NCBI GenBank assembly: GCA_033875255.1
Contig: JAWZSN010000021.1
Location: 1-64,000, forward strand
Source: Marinimicrococcus sp033875255
Lineage (GTDB): Bacteria > Pseudomonadota > Alphaproteobacteria > Geminicoccales > Geminicoccaceae
Length of the DNA: 64,000 nt
Direction of reading: 5' to 3'
The notes below the pieces were generated by a model, which did no database searches, was not told the DNA's origin, and worked only from the letters and a program-made list of their open reading frames with translations. The translations under genes were made by a program, and so were the position numbers. This document shows, one piece after another, positions 9,044 through 16,960 of this stretch (position 1 is its first letter; the number at the start of each line of letters is the position of its first letter).

Positions 9044-9631
9044 ATGATGAAGCGCGACGCCGCTCTCGGGGTCCTCGCCCGGCACTATCCCGAGGGAATC
9101 GTCGTGCCGGTCTACCAGGCGGCGTTCGACTGGATGGCGATCCGGCCCCATCCGCTGAACTATCTGTGCACGGGTGCCATGGGACAGGCCGTCTCGCATG
9201 GCCTGGGCCTGGCGCTGGGATGCCCGGAGGAGAAGATCGTCGTGCTCGACGGCGACGGCAGCCTGCTGATGAACCTGGGCGCTTTGGTGACGGTGGCGCA
9301 CGCTGCGCCGGCCAACCTGGTGCACTTCGTCTGCTGCAACGCGATCTACGAGGTCAACGGCCGCTTTCCGCTGCCGTGCGCCGGTGACGTGGACTTTGCC
9401 GGCATGGCTCGCGCCGCCGGCATCCCGCACGTCCTCGCCTTCGACGACGTGGGGGATCTCGAGGCCCGCCTGGGCGAGGTTTTCCAACTGCAAGGGCCGG
9501 TGTTCGTCGTGCTCCATGTCGAGCAGGGGGCGGCCCACCCGCACGACTATGTGGCGATCCACAGCGACGCCTCGCGCCGGACCTTTCGCGCCGCCCTGAG
9601 AGCACGCCGGACGGTAGCGACCCCGGCCTGA
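9044..9631 (+). CDS. Thiamine-diphosphate decarboxylase, PP (beta) subunit, sulfopyruvate decarboxylase-like
   Basis: The 195-residue C-terminal PP domain has the thiamine-diphosphate/Mg motif GDGSLLMNLGAL (about residues 68-79). A CTGAMGQAVSHGLGLALG segment precedes it. The Asn that normally closes the Mg site is supplied by the CCNAIY stretch. It completes the alpha subunit encoded 3 bases upstream. It ends 15 bp before the convergent LysR gene, whose product may regulate this unit. Confidence 0.82.
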   Translation: MMKRDAALGVLARHYPEGIVVPVYQAAFDWMAIRPHPLNYLCTGAMGQAVSHGLGLALGCPEEKIVVLDGDGSLLMNLGALVTVAHAAPANLVHFVCCNAIYEVNGRFPLPCAGDVDFAGMARAAGIPHVLAFDDVGDLEARLGEVFQLQGPVFVVLHVEQGAAHPHDYVAIHSDASRRTFRAALRARRTVATPA

Positions 9632-9645
9632 GCGGCGCTCGCCAT

Positions 9646-10554
9646 TCACGAACCGGCTACGGTGTCGCCGGCGTTTCCGACATGATCCTCGGCGATCTCC
9701 AAAAATCTGCCCGCGACCCGGGAGAGGGGCGCGCTGGCGGCATGGATCAGCGTCAGCTTCTGCTCGATCGCGGGACGGAACGGCCGGAACACCAGGCCCT
9801 CGGGGAACGGACCGGCGGAGACGACCGGCCCGATGATCGACACGCCGAGCCCGGCCGCCACGAGGGCGCAGATCGCCTCCGTGGTGCGGGCTTCGAGCCT
9901 GGTGTCGCGTGCGATTGCCGCCTGCTCGAAGAGGGCGTCGACCCGGTGGCGGAAGGCGGCGTCGCTTCTGAACGAGACGAAGGGAAGCCCGGCCAGGTCC
10001 TCCGGACGGATGAGGCTTCTTGCGGTGAGCGGGTGGCAGGCGGGCAGGACGCAGACCGCCTGCGCCGTACCGATCTGCCGGGCCGCCACGCTGGCGCTCT
10101 CGATGGGCATCGACGTCAGGCCGAGATCGCAACGCTGCGAGGCGATCCACTCGAAGACGCGCTGCGAGGGCTGCACCTCCAGCGATACGGCAACCTCGGG
10201 ATAGCGCTCGAGGAAGCAGCGGATCAGCTCCGCCATGACGGTCGACGCGAGAGCGGGTATCGCGATCAGCCGCAGATGGCCCCGGTGGAGCTGGCGGATC
10301 GCGGCTGCCGCCCGGTCGATCTGCTGCAGCCCCACGAAGGCGCGCTCCACCTCGTCATAAAGGGCCAGCCCTTCCGCTGTCGGAACCAGATTGCGGTTGG
10401 CGCGCGTGAACAGCTTGAAGCCCACCTCGTGCTCGAGATCGGCGATGATCCGGCTGACCGCCGGCTGCGAGACGAAGAGCATGCCTGCCGCCTGGGTGAC
10501 GGTGCCGGTTATCATGACCGCCCTGAAGGCCTCGAGCTGTCTCGATGTCAGCAT
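9646..10554 (-). CDS. LysR-family transcriptional regulator (NocR/OccR-like)
   Basis: The 302-residue regulator has an N-terminal winged helix-turn-helix (residues about 1-60, with RQLEAFRAVM and VSQPAVSRIIADLE) and a C-terminal periplasmic-binding-type effector domain. The N-terminal pattern is the one seen in opine/arginine regulators such as NocR and OccR. It is divergent from the amino-acid ABC importer (11114 onward) and convergent with the decarboxylase genes. An AT-rich palindrome lies 17-32 bp upstream of its start. It resembles the LysR at 16961-17869 closely enough to be a paralogue. Likely inducers are amino-acid-like ligands; this is inference. Confidence 0.92.
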   Translation of the reverse strand: MLTSRQLEAFRAVMITGTVTQAAGMLFVSQPAVSRIIADLEHEVGFKLFTRANRNLVPTAEGLALYDEVERAFVGLQQIDRAAAAIRQLHRGHLRLIAIPALASTVMAELIRCFLERYPEVAVSLEVQPSQRVFEWIASQRCDLGLTSMPIESASVAARQIGTAQAVCVLPACHPLTARSLIRPEDLAGLPFVSFRSDAAFRHRVDALFEQAAIARDTRLEARTTEAICALVAAGLGVSIIGPVVSAGPFPEGLVFRPFRPAIEQKLTLIHAASAPLSRVAGRFLEIAEDHVGNAGDTVAGS

Positions 10555-10570
10555 GGTTTTCCGATTCCAT

Positions 10571-10586
10571 CATGTTATATAATATG
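10571..10586. promoter_or_regulatory. AT-rich imperfect palindrome, candidate LysR operator
   Basis: CATGTTATATAATATG is an imperfect palindrome (two mismatches) just upstream of the LysR start. It stands out sharply from GC-rich surroundings, and AT-rich sequence continues to about 10620. Its core TTATATAATAT also occurs at 5276-5286. The position in the divergent region fits autoregulation plus control of the importer. Confidence 0.5.
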
Positions 10587-10620
10587 TTGTAATTGTCGTT
10601 CTGAAATAAAACATTGTTGT

Positions 10621-11098
10621 TAAGAGTTTGAGCGGTTAAGGGTGATTCCAAGGTGTCGGGCGGGAGGGGAGGCTTCCGCGAGCGACAGGTCAAGGAGCGA
10701 TCACCGGTGAAGTGCAAGCCGCTCGACATGGAAGAGCCTTCGGGTAGATGGCCCGGAATGCCGGGCCCCTGCGACGTCACGCCGACCGTCTCCATCGCCT
10801 CCCACAATGGCGAAATCGCACACGGCCCCGCCGCCACCGCGCCATGGCGCCGGCCGGGCGCCGGATGCCATCGCATCGGCCGCTCGCGTCGGCGCCCGGA
10901 TCCAGGAACGGTCCTCGCGCCGCGGGCGGGCCGTCCGCCCGCCGCCTTGAACGCTACGCCTCCGGCCAGGACATCGGCCTTGAGGTGTTGCCCGATTACA
11001 CCTAGACGAACAGCGTCTGGCTCGGCCCGAGGCTGATTTCGCAAGCAATCCGCTTTGAAAAGAGCCAGAACGGCCGGATCGCCACGCGCGCATTGGAC
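10621..11098. other. Intergenic stretch with no recognised gene
   Basis: About 480 bp between the AT-rich operator zone and the importer permease hold no convincing gene. Open frames on both strands lack ribosome binding sites and family features. A GC-rich inverted repeat (CGGGCGG/CCGCCCG region near 10920-10945) is present. It may be a leader region or a decayed gene that I do not recognise. Confidence 0.5.
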
Positions 11099-11113
11099 GG
11101 GGAGGACAAGGTC

Positions 11114-11962
11114 GTGGACCACGCCGCGCACTCGGAAGTTGAACCAGTCTCGCGGAAGCGTCCACCGCGCAAGTCCCTGTTGCTCACGCGCAAATCGCCG
11201 CTGATCGACATCGCCCAGCTCATCGCTTTCGTCGGCGTGCTCGTCTGGCTCATCCTCGCCGGCGCGCAGGCGATGGAATATAACTGGCAGTGGTATCGCG
11301 TCGATCGATACATCTACCGGATCATCGACGGCGAGTTCATTCCCGGCCCGCTACTCCGCGGCCTCGGCGTGACGATCGAGATCACTTTCTACAGCATGAT
11401 CATCACGCTGGTGATCAGTCTCTCGACCGCTCTGCTCCGCCTGTCCGGCTCTGTCTCGGGACGGCTCGTCGCGACGGTCTATCTGGAAGCGATCCGCAAC
11501 ACGCCGCTGCTGATCCAGCTTTTCCTCTTCTACTTCGTTCTGGCACCGATCATCGGCATCGACCGGTTCTGGGCCGGCGTGCTCTGCCTTGCCTTCTTCG
11601 AGGGCTCGTTCGGCGCCGAGATCATCCGTGCCGGTCTCCAGTCGGTGCCGCGCGGGCAGTACGAGGCAGCCGACGCGATCGGCCTGACGCGCGCCGACCG
11701 GCTGCGGTTCGTCATCCTGCCCCAGGCGATCCCGCTGATCCTGCCCCCGATGACGGGGCTCGTGATCTCGCTCATCAAGCACTCGGCCATCCTCAGCGTG
11801 ATCGCGGTGGCCGAGCTGACCACCCAGGGGCTGGACCTCATCTCCGAGACCTTCATGGCTTTCGAGATCTGGTTCACGGTCGGGGCCATCTACCTCGTCA
11901 TCACCGTCTCGCTGTCCCTGTTCGTGTCCTGGATCGAGCATCGTGCCGCGATCGGGCGCTAG
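11114..11962 (+). CDS. Polar amino-acid ABC transporter permease 1 (HisM/GlnP type)
   Basis: The 282-residue integral membrane protein has a cytoplasmic N-tail, one additional TM helix (about 34-52), then the MetI-type core. The core contains LEAIRNTPLLIQLFLFYF and the EAA coupling loop (EAADAIGLTRADRLRFVILPQA). I place the start at the GTG at 11114 because GGGGAGGA lies about 7 bases upstream; a TTG 21 bases earlier is the alternative. It begins a four-gene PAAT importer operon: permease, binding protein, permease, ATPase. The divergent LysR is the likely regulator. Confidence 0.92.
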   Translation: MDHAAHSEVEPVSRKRPPRKSLLLTRKSPLIDIAQLIAFVGVLVWLILAGAQAMEYNWQWYRVDRYIYRIIDGEFIPGPLLRGLGVTIEITFYSMIITLVISLSTALLRLSGSVSGRLVATVYLEAIRNTPLLIQLFLFYFVLAPIIGIDRFWAGVLCLAFFEGSFGAEIIRAGLQSVPRGQYEAADAIGLTRADRLRFVILPQAIPLILPPMTGLVISLIKHSAILSVIAVAELTTQGLDLISETFMAFEIWFTVGAIYLVITVSLSLFVSWIEHRAAIGR

Positions 11963-12012
11963 GGAAAGTCAAACAACAGCTCCGTTCCACAGCGACTAAA
12001 GGGAGGCCAATC

Positions 12013-12852
12013 ATGAGATTGGGTCGCGTAGTGAAGTCCTTCATCGGCGCCGCCGTTCTGTCGATGGTTGCCGCCACCGGCGTCAAGGCGCAGGTCCAGC
12101 AGGAGCTCAGCTCGTCCAGCGTGATCGAGGAGATCAAGAAGCGCGGCGTGATGCGGGTGGGCATGTCCGTCTTCGTCCCCTGGGCGATGCGCAGCAAGGA
12201 GGGCGAGCTGGTCGGCTTCGAGATCGACGTCGCCAGGAAGCTCGCCCAGGACATGGAGGTCGACATCGAGTTCGTGCCGACCGCCTGGGCCGGCATCATC
12301 CCGGCGCTGCTGGCCAAGAAGTTCGACGTCATCGTCGCCGGCATGAGCATCACGCCGCAGCGCAACATGACCGTCAACTTCACCACGCCCTACGCCCACT
12401 CGGGCCAGCAGATGACGGCGAACAAGGAGCTCGCCGGCGACTTCTCGCTCGAGGACTTCAACTCGAGCGACGTGACCATCACCTGCCGGCGCGGCGTGGC
12501 CGCGTGCGACCAGGTGGCCGGCAGGCTCTTCCCCAAGGCGACGCTCCGCCGCTTCGACGACGACGCCCAGGCGTTCCAGGAAGTCGTCAACGGCAGCGCC
12601 CACGCGGTCGTGAGCTCGGCGCCCAAGCCGCGCTTTTGGACCATGGCGCACTCCGACAAGCTCTACATGCCGACCGACGAGAATCTCAGCGAGGGCAACG
12701 AGGCGATCGCCGTGCGCAAGGGCGATCCCGATGCGCTGAACTTCTTCTCCAACTGGATCCAGGAGCAGAAGTCCAACGGCTGGCTGCAGGAGCGGCACGA
12801 CTACTGGTTCAAGACCCAGGACTGGGCCGGCGGGGTCGCCGCGGAGCAGTAG
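12013..12852 (+). CDS. Amino-acid ABC transporter substrate-binding protein (family 3)
   Basis: The 279-residue periplasmic binding protein has a signal peptide (residues 1-26, ending GVKA-QV). The family-3 pattern then follows: IKKRGVMRVG, GFEIDVARKLA, PTAWAGIIPALLAKKFDVIVAGMSITPQR and a TCRRG segment. Two cysteines (in TCRRGVAACD) are close together and could form a disulfide. GGGAGG lies 10 bases before the ATG. It is followed by a strong hairpin at 12861, which can raise its message level over the downstream genes. It captures a polar amino acid or similar solute; specificity unknown. Confidence 0.93.
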   Translation: MRLGRVVKSFIGAAVLSMVAATGVKAQVQQELSSSSVIEEIKKRGVMRVGMSVFVPWAMRSKEGELVGFEIDVARKLAQDMEVDIEFVPTAWAGIIPALLAKKFDVIVAGMSITPQRNMTVNFTTPYAHSGQQMTANKELAGDFSLEDFNSSDVTITCRRGVAACDQVAGRLFPKATLRRFDDDAQAFQEVVNGSAHAVVSSAPKPRFWTMAHSDKLYMPTDENLSEGNEAIAVRKGDPDALNFFSNWIQEQKSNGWLQERHDYWFKTQDWAGGVAAEQ

Positions 12853-12860
12853 GATGACCT

Positions 12861-12896
12861 GACGGGGCCCGCGGCCATGCCGCCGCGGGCCCCGTC
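12861..12896 (+). terminator. Intra-operon hairpin after the binding-protein gene
   Basis: A perfect 14-bp stem (GACGGGGCCCGCGG at 12861-12874 pairing with 12883-12896, 8-nt loop) starts 9 bp after the binding-protein stop. No T-tract follows. It is therefore more likely an attenuator or RNA-stabilising element that sets high binding-protein expression than a full terminator. Confidence 0.7.
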
Positions 12897-12917
12897 GCCG
12901 AACGCGAAAGACTTCCC

Positions 12918-13820
12918 ATGACCGACCGCAGACCGCCCCCGGCCAGAAAGAAGGCCCGTTTCAAGCCCTTCGACTTCCTGATGTTCGGCATCCTGATCGC
13001 GGGGATGATCTACATCGTCTACCGGGTGGACCAGGTGCTCGTGTATCATTGGGAATGGCACACGGTCTTCGAGTATGTCGTGCGCCGCGACGAGACCGGC
13101 GCGCTGGTGCCCAATGTCCTGCTCACCGGGTTGATGTCGACCCTGCGGCTCGCCTTTTGGGGTACCATCGCCGCGGCGATCATCGGCCTCGTCACGGGAC
13201 TGTGCCGAACGAGCTCGAACCTGTTCCTGCGCTCGGTGGCCAGGCTCTATGTCGAGCTGATCCGCAACATCCCGCCGCTCGTCTTCATTTTCGTCTTCTA
13301 CTTCTTCATCTCCGGGCAGATCATGCCGGTGCTCGGAATCGACGCGTTCGTGCGCTCCGCCTCGCCCGAATCGGTCGCGGTCGTCGAGCTGCTGTTCAGC
13401 CCGATCGGGCTCTTCTCGAACTTCCTGGCCGGTGTGATCTGCCTGTCGCTGTTCGAGGGCGCCTATATCAGCGAGATCGTGCGGGCCGGCATCCAGTCGA
13501 TCGACAAGGGCCAGTGGGAGGCGGCACGGGCCATCGGCCTGTCGCGCTTCAACGTCCTGCGCGACGTGATCCTCCCGCAGGCCATCCGCAAGATCCTGCC
13601 GCCGCTGGCCGGCCAGTTCATCACGCTGGTGAAGGACTCGGCGATCGTCTCGCTGATCTCGATCCAGGAGCTGACCTACGTCGCGACCGAGGTTGCCGCC
13701 ACCACGACCCGCGTCTTCGAGACGTGGATCGTCGTCGGGTTCCTGTACTTCGCGGTGTGCTACTCCCTGGCGCTTCTGTTCGGCCGCCTGGAAAAGAAGA
13801 TGCAGACGGGACGCAGATGA
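12918..13820 (+). CDS. Polar amino-acid ABC transporter permease 2
   Basis: The 300-residue MetI-type permease is paired with the first permease. A basic N-tail is followed by a leading TM helix (about 19-38), then the core with VELIRNIPPLVFIFVFYFF and the EAA loop EAARAIGLSRFNVLRDVILPQA. It is longer than usual because of an insertion in the middle (around DAFVRSASPESV). It lies after the hairpin and 41 bp before the ATPase gene, within one operon. Confidence 0.92.
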   Translation: MTDRRPPPARKKARFKPFDFLMFGILIAGMIYIVYRVDQVLVYHWEWHTVFEYVVRRDETGALVPNVLLTGLMSTLRLAFWGTIAAAIIGLVTGLCRTSSNLFLRSVARLYVELIRNIPPLVFIFVFYFFISGQIMPVLGIDAFVRSASPESVAVVELLFSPIGLFSNFLAGVICLSLFEGAYISEIVRAGIQSIDKGQWEAARAIGLSRFNVLRDVILPQAIRKILPPLAGQFITLVKDSAIVSLISIQELTYVATEVAATTTRVFETWIVVGFLYFAVCYSLALLFGRLEKKMQTGRR

Positions 13821-13861
13821 GCGCGCATCGAGGGCGCTCTTCTGGAGAGGATACGACCAAC

Positions 13862-14611
13862 ATGAACGACACTAATCCGATGTTGGAGATGCGGGGCGTC
13901 GGCAAGTGGTACGGCGACTTCTGCGCGCTCTACGACGTCAATCTCAAGTTGCAGCGCGCCGAGCGCATGGTGATCTGCGGACCCTCCGGCTCGGGCAAAT
14001 CCACGGTGATCCGCTGCGTGAACCGCCTGGAGGAGCACCAGGCCGGCCAGATCCTGCTGGACGGCGTCGAGCTGACCGAGGACACGCGGAACATCGAGCG
14101 TGTCCGCCGCGAGGTGGGGATGGTCTTCCAGCACTTCAATCTCTTCCCGCATCTGAGCATCCTGGACAACCTGACCCTGGGCCCGATCCGCAACCTCAAG
14201 ATGCCGAAGAAGGAGGCACGCGAGCTGGCGCTCCATTATCTCGAGCGCGTGCGGATCGCCGAGCAGGCGGGAAAATATCCGGGCGAGATGTCGGGCGGGC
14301 AGCAGCAGCGCGTGGCCATCGCCCGTGCCTTGTGCATGAAGCCCAAGGTGATGCTCTTCGACGAGCCCACCTCGGCCCTCGATCCGGAGATGATCTCGGG
14401 CGTGCTGGACGTGATGGTGGAGCTCGCCGGCGACGGCATGACCATGATCTGCGTGACCCACGAGATGGGCTTTGCCAGGGAGGTCGCCGACACGATGGTC
14501 TTCATGGACCGCGGCGAGATCGTCGAGGTCGGTCCGCCCAGCGAGTTCTTCAACAACCCCACGAGCGACCGCGCCCGGCTGTTCCTCAGCCAGATCCTCT
14601 CGCATCACTAG
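13862..14611 (+). CDS. Polar amino-acid ABC transporter ATP-binding protein (GlnQ/HisP type)
   Basis: The 249-residue ATPase has Walker A GPSGSGKST (residues about 38-46), the Q-loop in VFQHFNLFPH, the signature SGGQQQR and Walker B VMLFDEPTSALDPE, followed by the switch His in VTHEMGFA. All motifs are intact and typical of polar amino-acid importers. The ATG at 13862 begins the conserved region. It is the last gene of the importer operon and converges on a LysR gene. Confidence 0.95.
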   Translation: MNDTNPMLEMRGVGKWYGDFCALYDVNLKLQRAERMVICGPSGSGKSTVIRCVNRLEEHQAGQILLDGVELTEDTRNIERVRREVGMVFQHFNLFPHLSILDNLTLGPIRNLKMPKKEARELALHYLERVRIAEQAGKYPGEMSGGQQQRVAIARALCMKPKVMLFDEPTSALDPEMISGVLDVMVELAGDGMTMICVTHEMGFAREVADTMVFMDRGEIVEVGPPSEFFNNPTSDRARLFLSQILSHH

Positions 14612-14618
14612 GCACAGC

Positions 14619-14638
14619 GCGCCCGGGCGGGCGGGCGC
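14619..14638. terminator. GC-rich hairpin between convergent genes
   Basis: A 7-bp stem (GCGCCCG 14619-14625 with CGGGCGC 14632-14638) fills the 27-bp gap between the importer ATPase and the convergent LysR gene. No T-run is present, so it is a modest candidate for bidirectional termination. Confidence 0.45.
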
Positions 14639-15628
14639 CTAGCTCCTGCCCGCCCCCTTCGCATCCAGCGACGGGAGCGCGCCGGCGGCCGTCGCACCGG
14701 GCGCCACCGGCAAAGGGAGCGCCGGCATCGAGGCCGCCTCCTCCAGCAGCCAGGTCCTGAAGGCCTGCAGCCTCGGGTTCTGCAGCGCCTCCTCCGGGCA
14801 GACGATCCAGTAGGAGAAGTCCGAGACGGTCACCTCCTTGAAAGGACGGACCAGTCTCCCGGCTTTCAGGGCATCGATCACCAGCGGCTCGCGCCCGAGG
14901 GCGATGCCGAGCCCCTCGACCGCCGCCTGGACCACCATGTTGGACTGGCCGAAGCGTCGGGTACGCCGCAGCTTGAGCTCGCCGTGCCCGCAATGGCGCA
15001 GCCACGCCAGCCAGTTGGGGGCCTTGCCGCGCAGCGGCAGGACCTCGTCGATCAGGATGGTGTGCCGCGCCAGGTCCGCGATCTCGTTCAAAGGGGGTCC
15101 CCGGCGCACGAGCTCGGGCGCACAGACCGGAAAGATCCGCTCGCCCATCAGCTTCTCGAAATGGAGGTGGCGGTACCCGCCCAGCCCGTAGCGGATGGCG
15201 ATGTCCTCGTTGCCCGAGCGGAAATCCACCGGCTCCTGGTTGGTGGAGATCGACACCGGGATGTCCGGATGCATCTGGTCGAAGCGGATAAGGCGCGGGA
15301 ACAGCCAGTTATGGGCGAAGCCCGGAAGGGTCGAGACGGTCAGCGGGCGCTCGGCCGCCTTCTGGCTGCGGAGCTCGGCGCAGACCTCGCCGATCATCCC
15401 CAGCCCCGCCTCCACCACCTGCGCCAGCCTCAGTCCCTCTGCCGTGGGCTCGGTGACGCGCGCGCCGCGATTGAGAAGCCGCCGACCGGTCCAGTCCTCC
15501 AGCAGGCGGATATGCTGGCTGATCGAGCTCTGCGTGACCTGCAGATCCTCGGCAGCGCGGCTGAATCCCCGGAGCCGCACGACGGCTTCCAGCGCCCTGA
15601 GCGCCGATATGGGGGGAATCGGCAGCAT
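14639..15628 (-). CDS. LysR-family regulator, GcvA-like
   Basis: The 329-residue regulator has the GcvA/AmpR-type N-terminus (LPPI/LPPISALRALEAVVRL pattern) with the helix-turn-helix at about residues 20-45 (FSRAAEDLQVTQSSISQHIRLLE). I chose the ATG at 15628 because AGAGGA lies at proper distance; an ATG 24 bases upstream lacks one. It is divergent from the M29-like gene at 15745 and is its likely regulator. Its C-terminus carries a low-complexity Ala/Pro/Gly tail. Confidence 0.9.
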   Translation of the reverse strand: MLPIPPISALRALEAVVRLRGFSRAAEDLQVTQSSISQHIRLLEDWTGRRLLNRGARVTEPTAEGLRLAQVVEAGLGMIGEVCAELRSQKAAERPLTVSTLPGFAHNWLFPRLIRFDQMHPDIPVSISTNQEPVDFRSGNEDIAIRYGLGGYRHLHFEKLMGERIFPVCAPELVRRGPPLNEIADLARHTILIDEVLPLRGKAPNWLAWLRHCGHGELKLRRTRRFGQSNMVVQAAVEGLGIALGREPLVIDALKAGRLVRPFKEVTVSDFSYWIVCPEEALQNPRLQAFRTWLLEEAASMPALPLPVAPGATAAGALPSLDAKGAGRS

Positions 15629-15744
15629 GTTAGTTCCTCTAATCGTTTCCATTATAAGACGTGGATTGATCCGCCCTCAATTGCAAGTTTGATGGTGGCG
15701 GCAGCGATAGTCGCATCGGCCCTTCGAGAGTCCGGAACAAGTTG

Positions 15745-16842
15745 ATGGCCAACCACCTCCTCACCGACGCCGCGGCCGGCGCCCGCAACCTGCTCCAGGG
15801 CTGCCTTCGCGCCCGGCCCGGCGAGAAGCTGCTCTTGCTCTCGGAAAGCCCGGAGCACGGCTTCTACGATCGTGGAGCGCCGGACGCCGTCGCGGCGCAG
15901 GCAATGGCCATGGGGCTGAGCGTGGAGCGGCGCGAGGTGCCCTTCGTCCGGACGGCCGAGGATGCCGACAAGGAGACCTGGGAGCGCATGCGCGAGGCCG
16001 ACTGCACGGTCTTCTTCGCCCGCCTCGGCGACCAGATCCGCTTCCAGACCCGGCCGCACGCAGCCCGCGCCGCGATGGTCTACGCGCTGGACGAGGGCAT
16101 GCTGGGCTCGCGCTACGGCATCGCCCCGCACGACGGATTCGTGCAGCTGAAGAAGCTGATCGACGCCGCCGTGGCCAACGCGTCGCGTATCCGCCTGACC
16201 TGCCCGCTCGGCACCGATCTCGCCGGCTGTCTCCCCGACGAGGCCAGGCGGCGGGCGGAGGCGGAGGGCGAGGTTGCGATCCGGCGCTTTCCCATGGCTA
16301 CCTTCAAGCCGGTTCCAGCCGCCGAGTTCAGCGGCGAGGTCGTGATCTCGCGTTTCCTGACCGGCACCGGGCATCGCTATTACACCCCCTACGACCTGCT
16401 GCTGGACAAGCCGGTGGTGGCCCGTGTCGCAGGCGGCCGGGTCAGCGGCTACGACGGTCCTGCGGAGGAGGTCGAGACGGTCCGGCGCCATGTAGCGCAG
16501 GTCGGCGAGCGGTTCGGCATCGATCCCGCCATCATCCACTCCTGGCACGCCGGCATCCATCCCGGCTGCGCCTACCTGCCCGATGCGTTCCAAAATCTCG
16601 CGCGTTGGGGCAATGCCGCCTTCGCCAACCCGCGCCTCCTGCATTTCCACACCTGCGGCGACTATGCCCCCGGCGAGATCAGCTGGAACATCGTCGACCC
16701 CACCATCGAGCTCGACGGCGTGGCCTTGTGGGACGATGGCGTCCTGCATCCCGAGCGGATCCCCGGCGGCGCCGAGCTGCTCGCCGAATGGCCCGACGTC
16801 CGCGAGGTGTTCGAGTCCCCCAGACGCGAGATCGGCTTTTAA
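15745..16842 (+). CDS. M29 aminopeptidase-like / dihydroxypyridine dioxygenase-like metalloprotein
   Basis: The 365-residue protein resembles the thermophilic M29 aminopeptidase fold, a family that also contains 2,5-dihydroxypyridine 5,6-dioxygenase (NicX). Candidate metal ligands lie in the C-terminal half: SWHAGIHPG (about residues 259-267), HFHTCGDYAPG (about 296-306) and the closing ELDGVALWDDG. The start is the ATG at 15745, preceded by an in-frame TTG. It sits alone between two LysR genes, divergent from the GcvA-like one. Both peptidase and ring-opening roles are known in the superfamily, so I do not assign one. Confidence 0.72.
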   Translation: MANHLLTDAAAGARNLLQGCLRARPGEKLLLLSESPEHGFYDRGAPDAVAAQAMAMGLSVERREVPFVRTAEDADKETWERMREADCTVFFARLGDQIRFQTRPHAARAAMVYALDEGMLGSRYGIAPHDGFVQLKKLIDAAVANASRIRLTCPLGTDLAGCLPDEARRRAEAEGEVAIRRFPMATFKPVPAAEFSGEVVISRFLTGTGHRYYTPYDLLLDKPVVARVAGGRVSGYDGPAEEVETVRRHVAQVGERFGIDPAIIHSWHAGIHPGCAYLPDAFQNLARWGNAAFANPRLLHFHTCGDYAPGEISWNIVDPTIELDGVALWDDGVLHPERIPGGAELLAEWPDVREVFESPRREIGF

Positions 16843-16960
16843 AGCCGCTCCCGCATTGCCCGGAACAGGGTAGCGGGAAAGGCGCCGGGCCCGAGGCCGC
16901 GCGCGCTACGGACGGGCTGCGTGCGGCTCCGTCGCCGGGTCCCCTTAGCGTCCTTCGCCG

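Noticed and set aside
8285..10150. 621-codon minus-strand open frame over the decarboxylase genes
   Set aside because: Overlaps three well-supported genes and shows no motif.
10653..11036. Possible transposase remnant upstream of the importer permease
   Set aside because: No recognisable motif in any frame, so it is left as unassigned intergenic sequence.
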